NCBI GenBank assembly: GCA_000499405.2
Contig: HG738140.1
Coordinates: 2,437,024-2,501,023 of the forward strand
Length of the DNA stretch: 64,000 nucleotides
Direction: 5' to 3'
Origin: Onchocerca volvulus
Taxonomy: Eukaryota > Nematoda > Chromadorea > Rhabditida > Onchocercidae
In this document: in pieces, positions 1 through 12,148 of the stretch
Layout of the letters: the number at the start of each line of letters is the position of its first letter
Position numbering within the stretch: the first letter of the stretch is position 1
The notes under the pieces: generated by a model
Databases searched by the model: none
Seen by the model: the letters and a program-made list of their open reading frames with translations, nothing else
Told to the model about the DNA's origin: nothing
Position numbers and translations under genes: made by a program

Positions 1-3000
1 TACTTATTAAAATTCCATTGTTTTAAGGACGAATTTGCTTTTTTGGAAATTAATTTCCAAAAAAACATTTCCATGATTTCGACTCAGTACTTGTGGTGAA
101 ATTATTTCTAGCCTATTTAAATACAACACCAGGTTAAAGGTCGCTTAAATTAGCCTACATAGATACAATCGGGTTGACGGTCAATTAAAACAAAAGAAAA
201 AATTACATAAAAAAAATGCTAGAAAAAAATTGATGAAATCTACTATTCCTCTGTTGCGAAACAAAAAATTCTTCGAAAAAAAAAGAATCATTTAACAAAT
301 GGCTTCCTGAAAAATGTTAAACTGAAAATAAGCAAAAGATCAAAAATCAATTCAAAAAATGAGCAATATTTATTTGGGTTATGTTTTTAAGTTGCTTAAT
401 TTAGCGTTTAAAACTTAATTTAACTTCAAATCGTTTTCTGTCGAATAATTTTTTCTACCGCTTTTTATGTCCAGTAATTTAAGGAGATAATGAAGCAAAC
501 AAGATTGCTAAATTCATTTCAATTAAAAGATTCTGTTATTTTTCAAATTTAAATTTAAGTACGGAATCCTGGGAAAAAACGATACGGAATTGTGAAAAAA
601 ATATATTTTACATACAGAATCCTGAAAAAAAAAAAAAGGTAAAAAAAAAAAGCACTATTTTAGTTTGAAATTTTTAACTGGAAATAAAAATAGGCCGAGA
701 ACTAGCAAGAAATAGTCGTATCGAAAAATTGAAAAAACTAACGAAAAACGGAAATTTAAACTTATATGCTCAAAATTTATTAAACAAATTTTTTATTTCT
801 TTCCAACTTTTTTTCAATAATTCTATTACGGTAGTTACAGTAAAGTACTGTAAGCTATTCAAAAGAAAATGTTAATCCAATAAGTTTATCATAAGAAGAG
901 CAATGAGAAAATGTTAAAAATTACTAAAAATAAGATCATAATCTTCCAGAATTACTGTATTATAATTCATTATTTCTATTAAATTAAGCAATAATTGATT
1001 AATTTTACTGTAGAATACATTGAATATACGGTAACTTTATTCACCGCCGAATATAATTTAAATAAGTTTAATTATAACTAATAAGTTTATAATACTTATG
1101 CTGAAGATTTTCAATGTTGAATAAACTTGCCCAAACATTTTTATCATCCATTATACGAAATTTAACTTTCTAACAAGTTTATTAAATTCAAATTTTCCGA
1201 AGTTTACTGTAAAGCTAGCGTGAAATGCAATAGTCAAGCAAGTTTATTGAATTCGAATTTCCTAAAAGTTTTACCGCAAAGTTAGCACGAAATATTGCAA
1301 CAGTATAACTAAAAAGTATTTTAATTAAAAATCTAGCAAATAGTATTTGCTCCATAAATTGTATTTACAGTTTCGATCATTTGTTTACTGTAAAATTTAT
1401 TGAATATACTGTAAATGATCATAGTTGAGTGGAAAAAAAAGGTATTCGAAATTATTTGAATTAAATTAAATATTTGAATTCGAATTAAATGAATTCAATT
1501 GTCTTTTTGTAATTGATCATGTTTCACATAGCGCGAAAAAAAAAACAAGCAAATCTTTCTCATTCAATAAAACATTAAGTTTCATTTAATGAAAAAAAAG
1601 GAAAAAAAGCAAAATTTCATTCTATTTAAAATTAATCTAAAACTAGATAAAATTACAAAATTCATTGAACATTTATAATTTTATATTTGTTTTTCAACTT
1701 AATACTGTTTTTTTTTCAGACCATAATTCATTCGTACTTTGATTCAAAATAAGGATGGCAAAAAAAATCAAAACATCTAATCAATTTTCAAAAATTTAAT
1801 TACAAAAGAATAATACCTGAGTAAATTGACGCACAATGCTATATTTTGGAATATTATATAAACAGAAATAATTAGATTACTTGGAAAAAAATTTTTTTTT
1901 CGCAAATTATGATAAATTGTACGAAATCTTTTCATAAATTATATTATAAGATTAAAAAAAATTTAACAAAACCGGCGTATTTTTCTATATTTGCTCGAGA
2001 AATTACAAATTAAAATTAAAAAAAAATAGCTTAAATTTTTTCCTTATTCTAATTATCTTAATATAATGAGCAGAATATGTATCATAAATGTATTTCTTGA
2101 ATTGGGCAATGAAAAAAATTGAACATTATGTTGAATTTTCCATTTGATATGAGGAAGAAAACGAAAGAAAGAGCAAAAATCAAATTTTGATAATATTCGT
2201 CAAACATCAAATTGAAGATACCTGTTAAGGACAAAAATTAATGATAGAAGTAAATGAACAAAAATTTTTAAGAATTTGTTACATGTCCAAAGGTCATTAA
2301 TTTTGAAATCTAAGAATTACTTTAAAAAAAAAAATCAATTTTTCTTGCTGATAATATTCAATAATATTTGATAACTAATTCAAAATATGAAATATTCCAA
2401 ATGATATCTTCTTGACATTTGAACAAGCTAATTTTTTCTTTTTTTTTTTTTGAAATATATTCAAAAATATTTGTATTCTAATTTAAAACAAGTTTTCTAT
2501 CAAATATTTCAGATGGCAGCTTTTTGATCTTTTGATGTTGTCATCAAATAGCTCAAAATGTTCAGTTAACATTCATTTATTGGCAAATTAAATTAAATTA
2601 CTTGCAAAATTAATTCGCACACTTGAAATTCTAGTTTTTAATAGGTTAAATTAAATTTTTTTTCTCGAATTTTCTGTACAATATTTATCAAATTTTCATG
2701 TAAAATTGCTTGATCAAACTTGTTCCATTTAAAATTTTAATGAAACTTTAACAGAATACAACATTTTTTAATATTTTTTTATACGAATGTAATATCAATA
2801 ACAATATTTTTCTGCATAATATATAAATTTCTCAGTAAAACTAGATAAATTAACTTTTGCATAAATTTTATAAACTTAATTTCATCCTTCTAGAATTTCA
2901 ATTCACGCTTAATGCTAATTTGTTTTTTTCATGTAGATTAAATGATAATTTAATAATTAAATTTCAAAGTTTCCAAATATTTATATACAATAATTTTCTA

Positions 3001-3983
3001 GTGAGTAAAAAAAAAACCAAAAATCTACTTGGAATATGCAAAGGAAATTGAAGAACTGAATTATAGATTGTATTTAATTCGAATTTCATATTTGCTAGAA
3101 GTTATCGATTTTTTTTTTTAAATAAAAATTACTTCATTTATCTTTTTAATTTTCTGATTTCATGCAAGGCTATAATCTATAACTTATGAATTTTTAATTG
3201 ACCTTAAATTAAGGCAAAATTCTATTCCAATTTTCCATAATCAACGAAAAAAAATTATTTTCAAAATGATAAGTTAACTCCAACCGTATTTTTCCATCAA
3301 ATCCAATTTCTTTCTTACAAAAATTTTTCCCAAATAAAATTAAATCATAATTGAATAGTTTTTAATACAGTCATTTTTACATTTTATTACCGTAATTTTT
3401 AGGAAGTAAAAATGATTTAAATTTACGAAAACTTTTTGAATTTATTTATTTTTGTTATTCTTTTTTTTTTTTGCTTAACATCTCAATGCTATCATTCTGT
3501 ATAATTTCATCTTCAGGGAGTTAATATTTACTTATTAATTTTAAAAAATTGTAATTCGTAGCGTTCAAATTAAAAAAAAACAATTAATTCGTTGATCAGT
3601 TCAAAATTTTATTCCATTCATTTCGAATACAGTACTGTAAGGAACTTAAATAGCATAAAATTGATCGTAAATTTAAAATTTTATTCATAAGAAAATTACT
3701 TGCATTAATTTAATTCATATTTCATAATTTTATTAGAATAACTATGATTACAAAACTTTTTTTTTTGCGCCGACATTGATAAGATAAAAGTTAATTAATA
3801 AAATTAGCAAAACTATCAAAATCGAAATAACAGAGATAAACAGATACGCAATAATTGATTAATTAATTAATCAATTAATTAACGTAAAATATTCGACATC
3901 GACGATAGCAACATTCCTTTATCCAATTTCTTATTTCAAATATGATTTTTTGTTTTTGTCGTTGTTAAAATCCAATTAATACT
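1..3983. other. AT-rich spacer without a recognisable gene
   Basis: No exon-like segment was found on either strand; the only longer open frame (2857-3051) has the Lys/Phe/Asn composition expected of random AT-rich DNA. Two imperfect 42-bp direct repeats lie at 109-192. The motif TTACTGTA/TTACGGTA and its complement recur (about 830-850, 955, 1005-1035, 1203, 1384-1415, 3367-3395, 3628). A palindromic TTAATTAATTAA-type tract lies near 3855-3885. Confidence 0.6.
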
Positions 3984-3988
3984 TTATT
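3983..3988 (-). terminator. AATAAA polyadenylation hexamer overlapping the stop codon of SXP copy 1
   Basis: On the minus strand the last codons read GAA TAA A, so the AATAAA hexamer contains the TAA stop. If used, the 3' UTR would be only about 10-25 nt. Confidence 0.45.
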
Positions 3989-6083
3989 CTTGTGGGCTCA
4001 ATGCATTAATGATCTCTCTTCGAACGCTCTCAGATAATGCTGCAAAATTTCAACATTTAAAATTACGCTTAAAATTTTAAACAAGAAATTAATTAGATTA
4101 ATTAAATTATAAATGACTACCTGAGTAAATCATTGTATTACGTTTGTGAAAAAATAATAAAACTTTTTAAGTGGCGACTGATTTTCTCGATTTTTAATTT
4201 TGATAATTTTTTTTTTCAAATTTTTGATCATGTATTCAATTTTCAAATAGCTCGAGCAATCGAAAATTACTTTTTTGTTTGTGAATTTAAAAAAATATAA
4301 TCCACAAAGCTATCAGCATAATTAGATTCAATATTTCATATTATATATTTAAATTTTTGAAAATTATTATTTAAATCAATTCGGGATTGCATCATTTCAA
4401 TGGCTAATTTTGAGTATATGAAATTAAAAATCCTGAAAAATCAGTAGAAATATTAAATTTGATAAGGTGAAATGTATTAAATTATTTCTATCAAAATGAT
4501 TAATGATTCTTCAATAATTTCAATCTTTTTAAATTATTACAAATAAATGTTTGAAATTTTAATTTTTTGAAATAGATTTTGCCGAATTTTAGTTTTAATT
4601 TAATTTTCGAAAAAATTAAATCATTCTTATTTCCGATATTATCAAAAATTTTAATTTTCTTGCAAAACAAGTTTTTGCAATAATTATGGGAAAGAAATTA
4701 ATATTTGCAAACTTGTTTGTCATTTCGAAAACAAAACCAAATTTCTCAATCAAAAGCAAAACAAATGCTTTGTTTATTAAAATATATTGTGGAAAATTTT
4801 AAAATATTAAAAAGAATTTGCGATCTAAAATTATTTTTGATCTTTTCTTAATTAATTTGAAAATAATCATAAATTATGCACAAAAAAAAAAAAAAAAAAG
4901 GAAAAAAGCTTACAATCCATGATGGCTTGAATTTGCTGCGATTTTTGTCGCGTAGTTAGATGCGGCGAATCAGCAATAGCGGACATCCTTGCGTCAGCAT
5001 CTTTTGCTGCTGGCGAAAATCTTGCTACTGCCTGCTGATGGATTCTTTCATAATCAGCTCTAGCTTTCTTTACTTCTTCCATGAATTGAGTAAATCGAAC
5101 CTGAAATTAATTTTAGGTTCAACTTATACGCTCTAGATGATGTAATAATTTTGTAAAAGAAAAGTTAATCATTATTTGTCTATTTCATGTATTAGTAATT
5201 TCATTTTCAAATTGATTTAATTTTTAATTTCAAATTTTTATATGAACTGGAAAAAATGATAACTTCAAGAAATGATAATTTGCTGATGAAAAATTAGCAA
5301 AAGAAATACTTCATAGCTGTTGTTTCAATTTATTAAGCAAAGTAACACGTTTGTTTCAAATTTACTACGTGAAGCAAGACGTTTGTTTCTATTTGTGACG
5401 TGAAACAACAAGTTTACTTCAATTTATCACGTGAAGCACGATTTTTAACGAATTTTTCGGCATAAAATATTTAAACGTAACAAAAAAAGCAAGGCAAGAA
5501 GGATAAAGGATAAAGTAAACTGTGAAAAAAAAAAGGAATAAACAAATTACAATCATTTGGTTTTTGGATTTAAAAAATATCACTGCAAATTTAGATGATT
5601 TTTTTAACATTTCTAAAGTGAGCGAATTGCAAAAATATACGAGCAAATTGATAAAATACGAGAAAATTGCAAAAATACGAGCAAATTAGACTAATTTTAA
5701 AATCTGTTCGAAACAAAAAAAAAAAAAAAATTATCGCTAAAATATTAATTATAATTGTTATATTCACACCTCTAAGATCATAACTATTTTTCAAATTAAT
5801 TATTCATTAAAAAAAAAATAAACAAACAAACCTTGTAACTGCCACCAAGTCTATTGATGAATGCTTCAACATCAGCTTCAGTTTGTTGATCAGTTTTATT
5901 TTCATCAGTTTTTAGCAAATTATAAAATTCATCGATAACACTTGGTGGTGCACCTTCCAAAAATGGTGGTATTTCACGTTCATCACGTTGTTGTTGCTGT
6001 TGTTGTTGTTGTTGTTGTTGGCGACGTTGGGGTATTGCTGCGACGACTAGTAAACCAATCGTAAGTAAAATAACAAATTTCAT
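3984..6083 (-). CDS. SXP/RAL-2 family secreted antigen (DUF148), copy 1
   Basis: Three exons: 6083-5832, 5100-4914 and 4039-3984, giving 164 residues. Intron phases are 0 and 1, and all junctions are GT-AG. Residues 1-16 (MKFVILLTIGLLVVAA) form a signal peptide. They are followed by an Arg/Gln stretch with 11 consecutive Gln, then the family core beginning IPPFLEGAPPSVIDEF. The second exon is a charged helical segment ending IQAIMD, and the third supplies SLSESVRREIINALSPQE before TAA. Family members are small secreted, often immunodominant nematode proteins; some bind cations, and their precise role is not established. The start is chosen because it opens a clean signal peptide 28 nt downstream of a TTTTCAG acceptor. 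The poly-Gln insert is shared with copy 3 but not copy 2. The model is well supported; the poly-Gln length may vary between individuals. Confidence 0.92.
5319..5442. repeat. about 31-bp tandem repeat, four copies, in intron 1 of SXP copy 1
   Basis: Successive units begin near 5319, 5349, 5381 and 5411, each of the form GTTTGTTTCAATTT followed by a CACGTGAAGCA-like half. The copies are diverged. Confidence 0.7.
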
Positions 6084-6111
6084 TTTTTCGTTTCTTTTTT
6101 TTTAGTTGTTG

Positions 6112-6119
6112 CTGAAAAT
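6112..6119 (-). promoter_or_regulatory. 3' splice acceptor upstream of SXP copy 1 start (possible trans-splice site)
   Basis: Minus strand reads ATTTTCAG, with 28 nt of A-rich leader to the ATG at 6083. This is the usual position of a nematode spliced-leader acceptor; a 5' UTR cis-intron is the alternative. Confidence 0.5.
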
Positions 6120-7184
6120 TGATTGAAATTGGTAGAAAAAATTCGATAAACTATTGAATTTACTGCTTGAAATTCTTCGTATAGAAGCTTTCTAGTGATA
6201 CGTAATCAAAATGAAAATGTCAACTCTCTTTCTTTCTTTTTATATTGATGAAAATTGAAATGTCAACCGATCATAGGAAAAGGTGGGATTCATTTTAATG
6301 AACATACAGTGAAATAAAGTAGAAAGATTACTAGTCAATTCCCTGAGGGTAAAGTTAGGTTAATAATACCGGATAGGGTATTAAATAAATAGGCAGAGAA
6401 TATTTAGAAAGGACGAATAAAATTTAAGAGGCGTAACTTTTCCAAAAAGAAAAAAAAAAAAAACTTTTCCACCCATTTTTCTTTAACCTATTAGAATCAT
6501 CATCATCATCATATAGATGTTAGTGATATTTGTTAATACATGTGAATCATATCATTCATTTTCGCAATTCAATTTTTCTTTTCTTTTTTTTTTTTTTTTT
6601 GTCGCAAATTCATGAAATTTGGCGAACGAAAGGTTACATAAAACAACAAGTAAGCTCAGCGAAAAAGAAAAGAAAAACAAATTAAAAGACTGTAATTAGT
6701 TTGATGACTAATAAATTCGTTGATATATTATTCGATGTGACGAAATTGATCATTAGTCATGTCTTTTGTGAGTAATTTAATTTATTTTTATTTTTTTTTT
6801 TTCCCGAAAAATTCTTCCTTCATTATCAACAATAACTTCCAACGGAAAATCAATGAAGCGAAAAATGTTATTTCAATATTTTTCAACTAATTTTGACATA
6901 TTTCTGGAAGATGGAAAAGAAGCATTATCAATGCTAATTTTCCTGTGGAAAATCAATTAAAAAAAAAAAAGAATGTCATTTGATATTTTAAATACTTGTA
7001 CATATTTCTTGAATAACCGAAAAGTTTTTTTTTTTTTTTTTTCGTAATCTTTTCGTAAAATGCATTATATAACAACGAAATGATCAGCAATTACGAAAAC
7101 CAGTATTATCTGATTTTGATTATTTCATCATGAAATAAAATTTCTTACAAATGAATTTCTTAAAAATACTAAAATTTCATTTCT

Positions 7185-7390
7185 AATAAGAAATATTTTC
7201 TGAAAATTTCTGATATTAATATCAATTTTTGATAAATGATATATTGAACTTTAACAGTATTCATCACAGAATCGCAAATATTATGAAGTGAATCCAGATG
7301 AATCCGTTCAAAATAGTAAAAATTTCTCTGAACATTTCCAATATTAATATCGATTCCTGATTTATGATGTATTGACCTCTGACCCTTTTT
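7185..7390. repeat. two-copy direct repeat, offset about 128 bp
   Basis: The segment around 7190-7260 (ATATTAATATC ... GATATATTGA) recurs around 7318-7385 with substitutions. Confidence 0.55.
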
Positions 7391-8555
7391 AACGCACAAT
7401 AGCAGTTAACAATGAAGAAAACGCATTAAATACTATTTTTAAACGTTTTATATAAATTATAAAAAGTTACTTAAAACTGATAACTTTAAAACTAAAGTTG
7501 CATAAATCATTAATACCAAAACTTTTTAATTCAAATAAAAAAAAAAAATTTCGAGACATTTAATGTTTTAAAAAAAAAACTTCACTTTTTACCATTTAAT
7601 TAGTTCAAGGCCAGTTATTTCACAATTTTCAAAATTTCTTACTAAAATTTCTGATTTAATAATTTGTATTAATTATTATTTTCTCAGAATTCAAGAAATT
7701 TCTTCAAATAATAAAAATTTCGATATAAAATTACATTCTAAAACTTTGGTTAGTTTTCAATGATTTATTTATCATCTGTATGATGTTTGAGTATAATTTG
7801 GAAGGCATAAAAAAATTAAAGAAATTAAATAAATTTTTATGATTTCTTTTGAAATTGTTTATGATTATTACATTGATTGCTGCTTATATTCATATCTAAA
7901 TGTATCAATTTACAATAGTTAATTCGTTTTTTTCCTTTTCTTTTTTTTTTTTTTTTAACAAAAATTTTTTTTTTGTCAAAAATTTCGTGATTTATACGAC
8001 ATAAAAGAAACTGGTTCTTTCATATAACCCAACATCTTGTACAACACAAACACACATCTTTTTCTTCATCATCAAAAAGAAAGTTAATTTTCGATCGGAC
8101 AATTCAAACTCGGCATGACATTTAGCAGAAAGCAACGCATAATTCATCAGAAATTTTAATGAGCGACGATTTGAAGTTTGATAATTGTCAACAAATTAAA
8201 TTGCAAGAATTCCAATGACTAAAAAAATATAATCTTTTTTTTTTTTAAATAAAGAAATTAGTAAAGTCGAAAATGACTAAATGATGTAAAATTCAGCGAA
8301 TAAATGTTAAAATTATGGCAATATATTATAAAAAAATAAAAATAAAAAAAAAAATTTAAAAAAACAATTTTCTTCAAAATATACAAAAAATATGTTCAAA
8401 AAAAAAGTAATGAACGAGAAGTTATAAATATTCCACAAAATTTTCGAAATTCTCTTTATTCATTTTAAAATTATAACTTATTCTTACGTTATATTTTTTA
8501 CTTAGTCGTATTTTTTTTTTTTTTTTTTTTTGTCGTAACGAAATTTAGCACAAAC

Positions 8556-8648
8556 AAAAAATTGTGAAATTATGATTTTTTCAATTCTCTCCACTATTTA
8601 GAAGTTATAATTTCATAATCGTGAAAAAATCATAATTTCACAATTTTT
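8556..8648. repeat. Perfect inverted repeat, 27-bp arms, 39-nt spacer
   Basis: Arm 8556-8582 is the exact reverse complement of 8622-8648. It lies in a block (8500-8890) in which a related sequence recurs directly two more times in weaker form. Confidence 0.8.
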
Positions 8649-8966
8649 TTTTATTTTCCTATTTTTACGCTAAAATTACTCTTCTTTTTTTTTTCTTTTT
8701 ACGTCAAAATTCTTGCCTCGGCAAAATGAAGTCAAACAAAAAAAAAAAATTGTGATAGCATGATTTTTTCCAATTATCTCCACTTATTTCAAAGTTACAA
8801 TGTATTTTTTTTATTTTGACGTATTTTTACGTCATTTTCTTGTTTTGGTAGAATTTAACCCAAAAATTTGTGATATAATCTTTATGACTTGTTTATGAAC
8901 TCTATATCGTAAATTCTTTCACGTTAATTTTAGCTTCTCCATCATCAAACTTTTCATGATTCGTCA

Positions 8967-9198
8967 ATTATCGCCATTTGGAAATCCCAAGTGAAGGGAT
9001 CTAGATGACCGCCATTTAGAAACCCCAAGTGAAAGGATTCAGATGACCGCCATTTAGTAACGTCAAGTGAAGGGTTTCAGATGACCGCCATTTAGTAATG
9101 TCAAGTGAAGGGATTTGGATGACCGCCATTTAAAAACCCCAAGTGAAGGGATTCAGATGACTGCCATTTAGAAATCCCAAAATGAAGGGATTCAGATG
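8967..9198. repeat. 38-bp minisatellite, about six copies
   Basis: Units begin at 9005, 9043, 9081, 9119 and 9157 exactly 38 bp apart, plus a partial copy before 9005. Each begins ATGACCGCCATTTAG and carries CAAGTGAAGGG. The array is richer in G+C than its surroundings and ends about 150 bp downstream of the stop codon of SXP copy 2. Confidence 0.9.
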
Positions 9199-9352
9199 CA
9201 CCAAAATGTCCGGTTTTTCTTGGAATATTCAGCATGTGATTCATTCAAGTTGAATATGTGCAAAACTGGTTTATCGCTAATAGCTTCTATAACAATATAT
9301 CGAAACATAAAATTTGTGCTGAATTTTAAAATTTTGCGTAAAATCCTGATCG

Positions 9353-10741
9353 CTATTCATCTTTGATTTTTGAAGACAAACCTGAAATATGGAAATTTAA
9401 TATATAAAAAAGTAATTAAAACTGGAACTAGAAAATATAAATTCCAAAATTGACCTTAAAATGATTGACAAAAGTAAAATTTATTATAAATCTGAATGCA
9501 ATTATGAAATAATTAAAATAAAGTAATTCAATAACTCAAAATCAATAACTTCTGATGCTATTTTAACTTATAACTTACAAATTCACTCAAAATTAAAATT
9601 CAATTTAGCAATTTAAAAAGTAATTACTTTTTAAATATATCTCGAATTTGTTTTCCTTTTCCACACTTAACATTTCATCGTTTTCAATATAAGGCACATC
9701 TCTGTCAACTTTTTTCGCTTTTGTCGAGACATTTTCGACATGCAATAAGCCCGCCATCTTATTTATTATTTCCATACTTGCTTTAAATTGTTCATATTTT
9801 TCCTAGAAATATGATCAAGAGAATTGAATACTTAAGAAGTAAAAATAGGAAATTGAATTTCAATTCGTTTAATAGTGTTTTAATCAAATTTTAATAGGTA
9901 TAATAATACTAAATGATTGTGCAAAAAGTTCATGAAAAATTCGAAAAATTTAATGACTGAATTTGGTTCAATGATTTTCTTTCAAGAATTGTAATTTTAC
10001 GAGAAATTAATTACAGAGTAATAATTATAAAGGAAAATTAAAAACATTTGCAGACAGTCAAAATATAATTTTGTTAAAAAAAAAAAACCTAAAATTAATA
10101 TCATATTTTCAGTATTTTATTTTGATTATTGAAAATGACAAAATTTTTGACTAATTTTTCTTCACAATTGTATTCATATTTTTTTCTAAAATTCTAAAGA
10201 ATGAAGGATGCATAATTTTTTTTTTAATCAGGATTTCATAAAATTTGTTTTTAAATTAATGAAATTTCAAAATATCTTCCTTTTCTTTTAGTGGCTTTTT
10301 TCATTTTTTTTTTTTTTTCTTAATCCAAACATGAATTATTTATATGATCGATAGGTTATGATAATAGTATATGAAACAAAGAAATTAGTGAAATTTTTTT
10401 CAAATTAACGAATTTTTTTTTTAGTTTTAAAAATATTAATTTTTTTATTTCTTATCCGTTCATTTTATTGTTTAAAATACATTTTTGTATAGAAATGTTT
10501 TAATAAAACAATTTTTTGCTCACACCTTAATCATACCACCTTTTTCGTTTACCCATTTTTCAATTGCTTCTTTCACTTCAAAATCCGGTTTGTTGACAAA
10601 TTTTGCCAACAATTCCATCAACTCTCGTATCGTTTGTTCTGATTCGCCCAATAGGAATGATGGAATTATAGAATGTTCATCACCATGCACAGTATAAATG
10701 ATAAGTAGGATAGAAAGTATGAACAAAATAATAAACCTCAT
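9353..10741 (-). CDS. SXP/RAL-2 family secreted protein (DUF148), divergent copy 2
   Basis: Three exons: 10741-10526, 9802-9628 and 9381-9353, giving 139 residues with intron phases 0 and 1 as in its neighbours. Residues 1-20 are a strong signal peptide rich in Ile and Leu. The core IPSFLLGESEQTIRELMELL replaces the usual PPFLxGAP segment. The second exon opens EKYEQFKASMEIINK and ends KFEIYLK. The third gives SLSSKIKDE then TAG, matching the SLSESVRREII start of copy 1 but nine residues shorter. There is no poly-Gln tract. The shared exon layout makes this a diverged paralog rather than chance ORFs. The reading frame is intact; whether it keeps the family activity is unknown. No clear AATAAA was seen just downstream. 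Confidence 0.85.
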
Positions 10742-10788
10742 CTTTATTATTCAATCAACTTTTCGAAATAAATCTGTAGATTTAAGTT

Positions 10789-10945
10789 ATTTTCAAAATT
10801 ACACGTAGATTTCAGACATTTTCAAAATTACACCGAAATTCAAGCTATTTTCAGAGTTAAACGTAGATTTAAACTATTTTCAGAGTTATACGTAGATTTA
10901 AGTTATTTTCAAAATTACACATAAATTTGAGTTTATTTTCGATGT
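10789..10945. repeat. about 30-bp tandem repeat, five diverged copies
   Basis: Repeated ATTTTC(A/G)(A/G)A(A/G)TTA(C/A)ACGTAGATTT-like units immediately upstream (in transcription sense) of SXP copy 2. Confidence 0.7.
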
Positions 10946-12064
10946 TACATGTGTATTATAAGAAATTTCTGATTTAATTTTTTAATAGTATATAAATATT
11001 TTGCTAAATACTTTTTATGAATGCATTCAAATTATCGTAAATTTAATGCTGAATTTCAAAAATCACTTCGAACATATCAATTATTTCGGAATATTTGACA
11101 GCCCCATAAAATGATTATAAAATTTCAATACGTTTCATCTAGCACGTTTCACGTTTCATCCACAATTGTCTTCTTTGGTAAGTACGTTCCACGATAAATT
11201 TCATTAAAATTTACTTTATGCAAGTTGTAGAAAAAGTATAATGATAAAAAAGTAGATTCTAAAGAAATATATTCTAGATGTTGTCCTTCAAGATGATCAT
11301 GAAAAAAATCATGTCAATTTGTTATTCGCTCGTTGACCTTGCACCTTGAAGCATAGAAATATTCACGTTGATCCTAAAAAAAAAAAAAAAAAAAAACGAA
11401 AACAAAAAAGGTAGTAAGCGTCTAATCGTTTAGAATTAACAAATTTCATTTTTGAAACAATTTGTCTGCTTAGATTCTTTTAAATGGCTTTCGTATAATA
11501 GAATGAAAAAAACAAAAAAAAAAAAAAAAAAAGTGGAAGTGAAAAAATTTCGAAAAAAAAATGAACGAAAATATTCAAATTTTTATCAAATTGAAGTTTT
11601 TTTTTCTTCGTAAACTTTGGATAAACAATTGTAGAAATCTACATTCGAAATGTTTGCAAACAAAAGAATAATTTTGCAATTTTTTTACTTCTCATTTTGT
11701 TTTGTTATTTTAGTTTTATTAAAATTGTTTAAAAGCAAATAGAAGCAACATTAATCATTCATCCATAAACAAAATTTTAATTTAAATAAATAAATGACAA
11801 ATGAAAACTTTTTTGGGATAGCGTAAATGCTAAATTCTGATTATTTTGTATTAACAATAATTTTCCCCAATTTTCTTTAATAATTTTAAAGTCTTGTTGA
11901 AAATTGTGAAAACATTCAAAATAAAACAGAAAAAAAAAAAGGATCCAACAAATTTCCAAACCTCTTTTATTATTCGACCATCTCTTATCATTATCATATC
12001 ATTTTTCAACACAAAAATCCTTTTTTTTAACTTATATATGTCACAAAAATGTGATTGAAAATTA

Positions 12065-12070
12065 TTTATT
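12065..12070 (-). terminator. Candidate polyadenylation signal of SXP copy 3
   Basis: AATAAA on the minus strand, about 80 nt past the stop codon. Confidence 0.5.
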
Positions 12071-12148
12071 TAAATACTACTTGAACATCTTGCTATTTGT
12101 GGATGATTGTATCACTGATAACGATATGAATAAATAGATGATCGCTTC

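Larger units (their letters stand above)
6120..9352. other. Spacer between SXP copies 1 and 2
   Basis: No gene recognised. It contains long T runs (6583-6600, 7026-7042, 8516-8531), a two-copy ~128-bp repeat at 7185-7390, an inverted repeat at 8556-8648, diverged repeat units at 8500-8890 and a 38-bp minisatellite at 8967-9198. Confidence 0.55.
10742..12148. other. Spacer between SXP copies 2 and 3
   Basis: Contains a degenerate ~30-bp tandem repeat at 10789-10945 (units of the form ATTTTCAAAATTACACGTAGATTT), A-runs at 11379-11396 and 11516-11532, and a minus-strand AATAAA at 12065-12070. No gene was recognised. Confidence 0.55.

Noticed and set aside
8967..9198. CRISPR-like array
   Set aside because: The units are contiguous without unique spacers, and the window is eukaryotic; the same applies to the arrays at 59431 and 63567.
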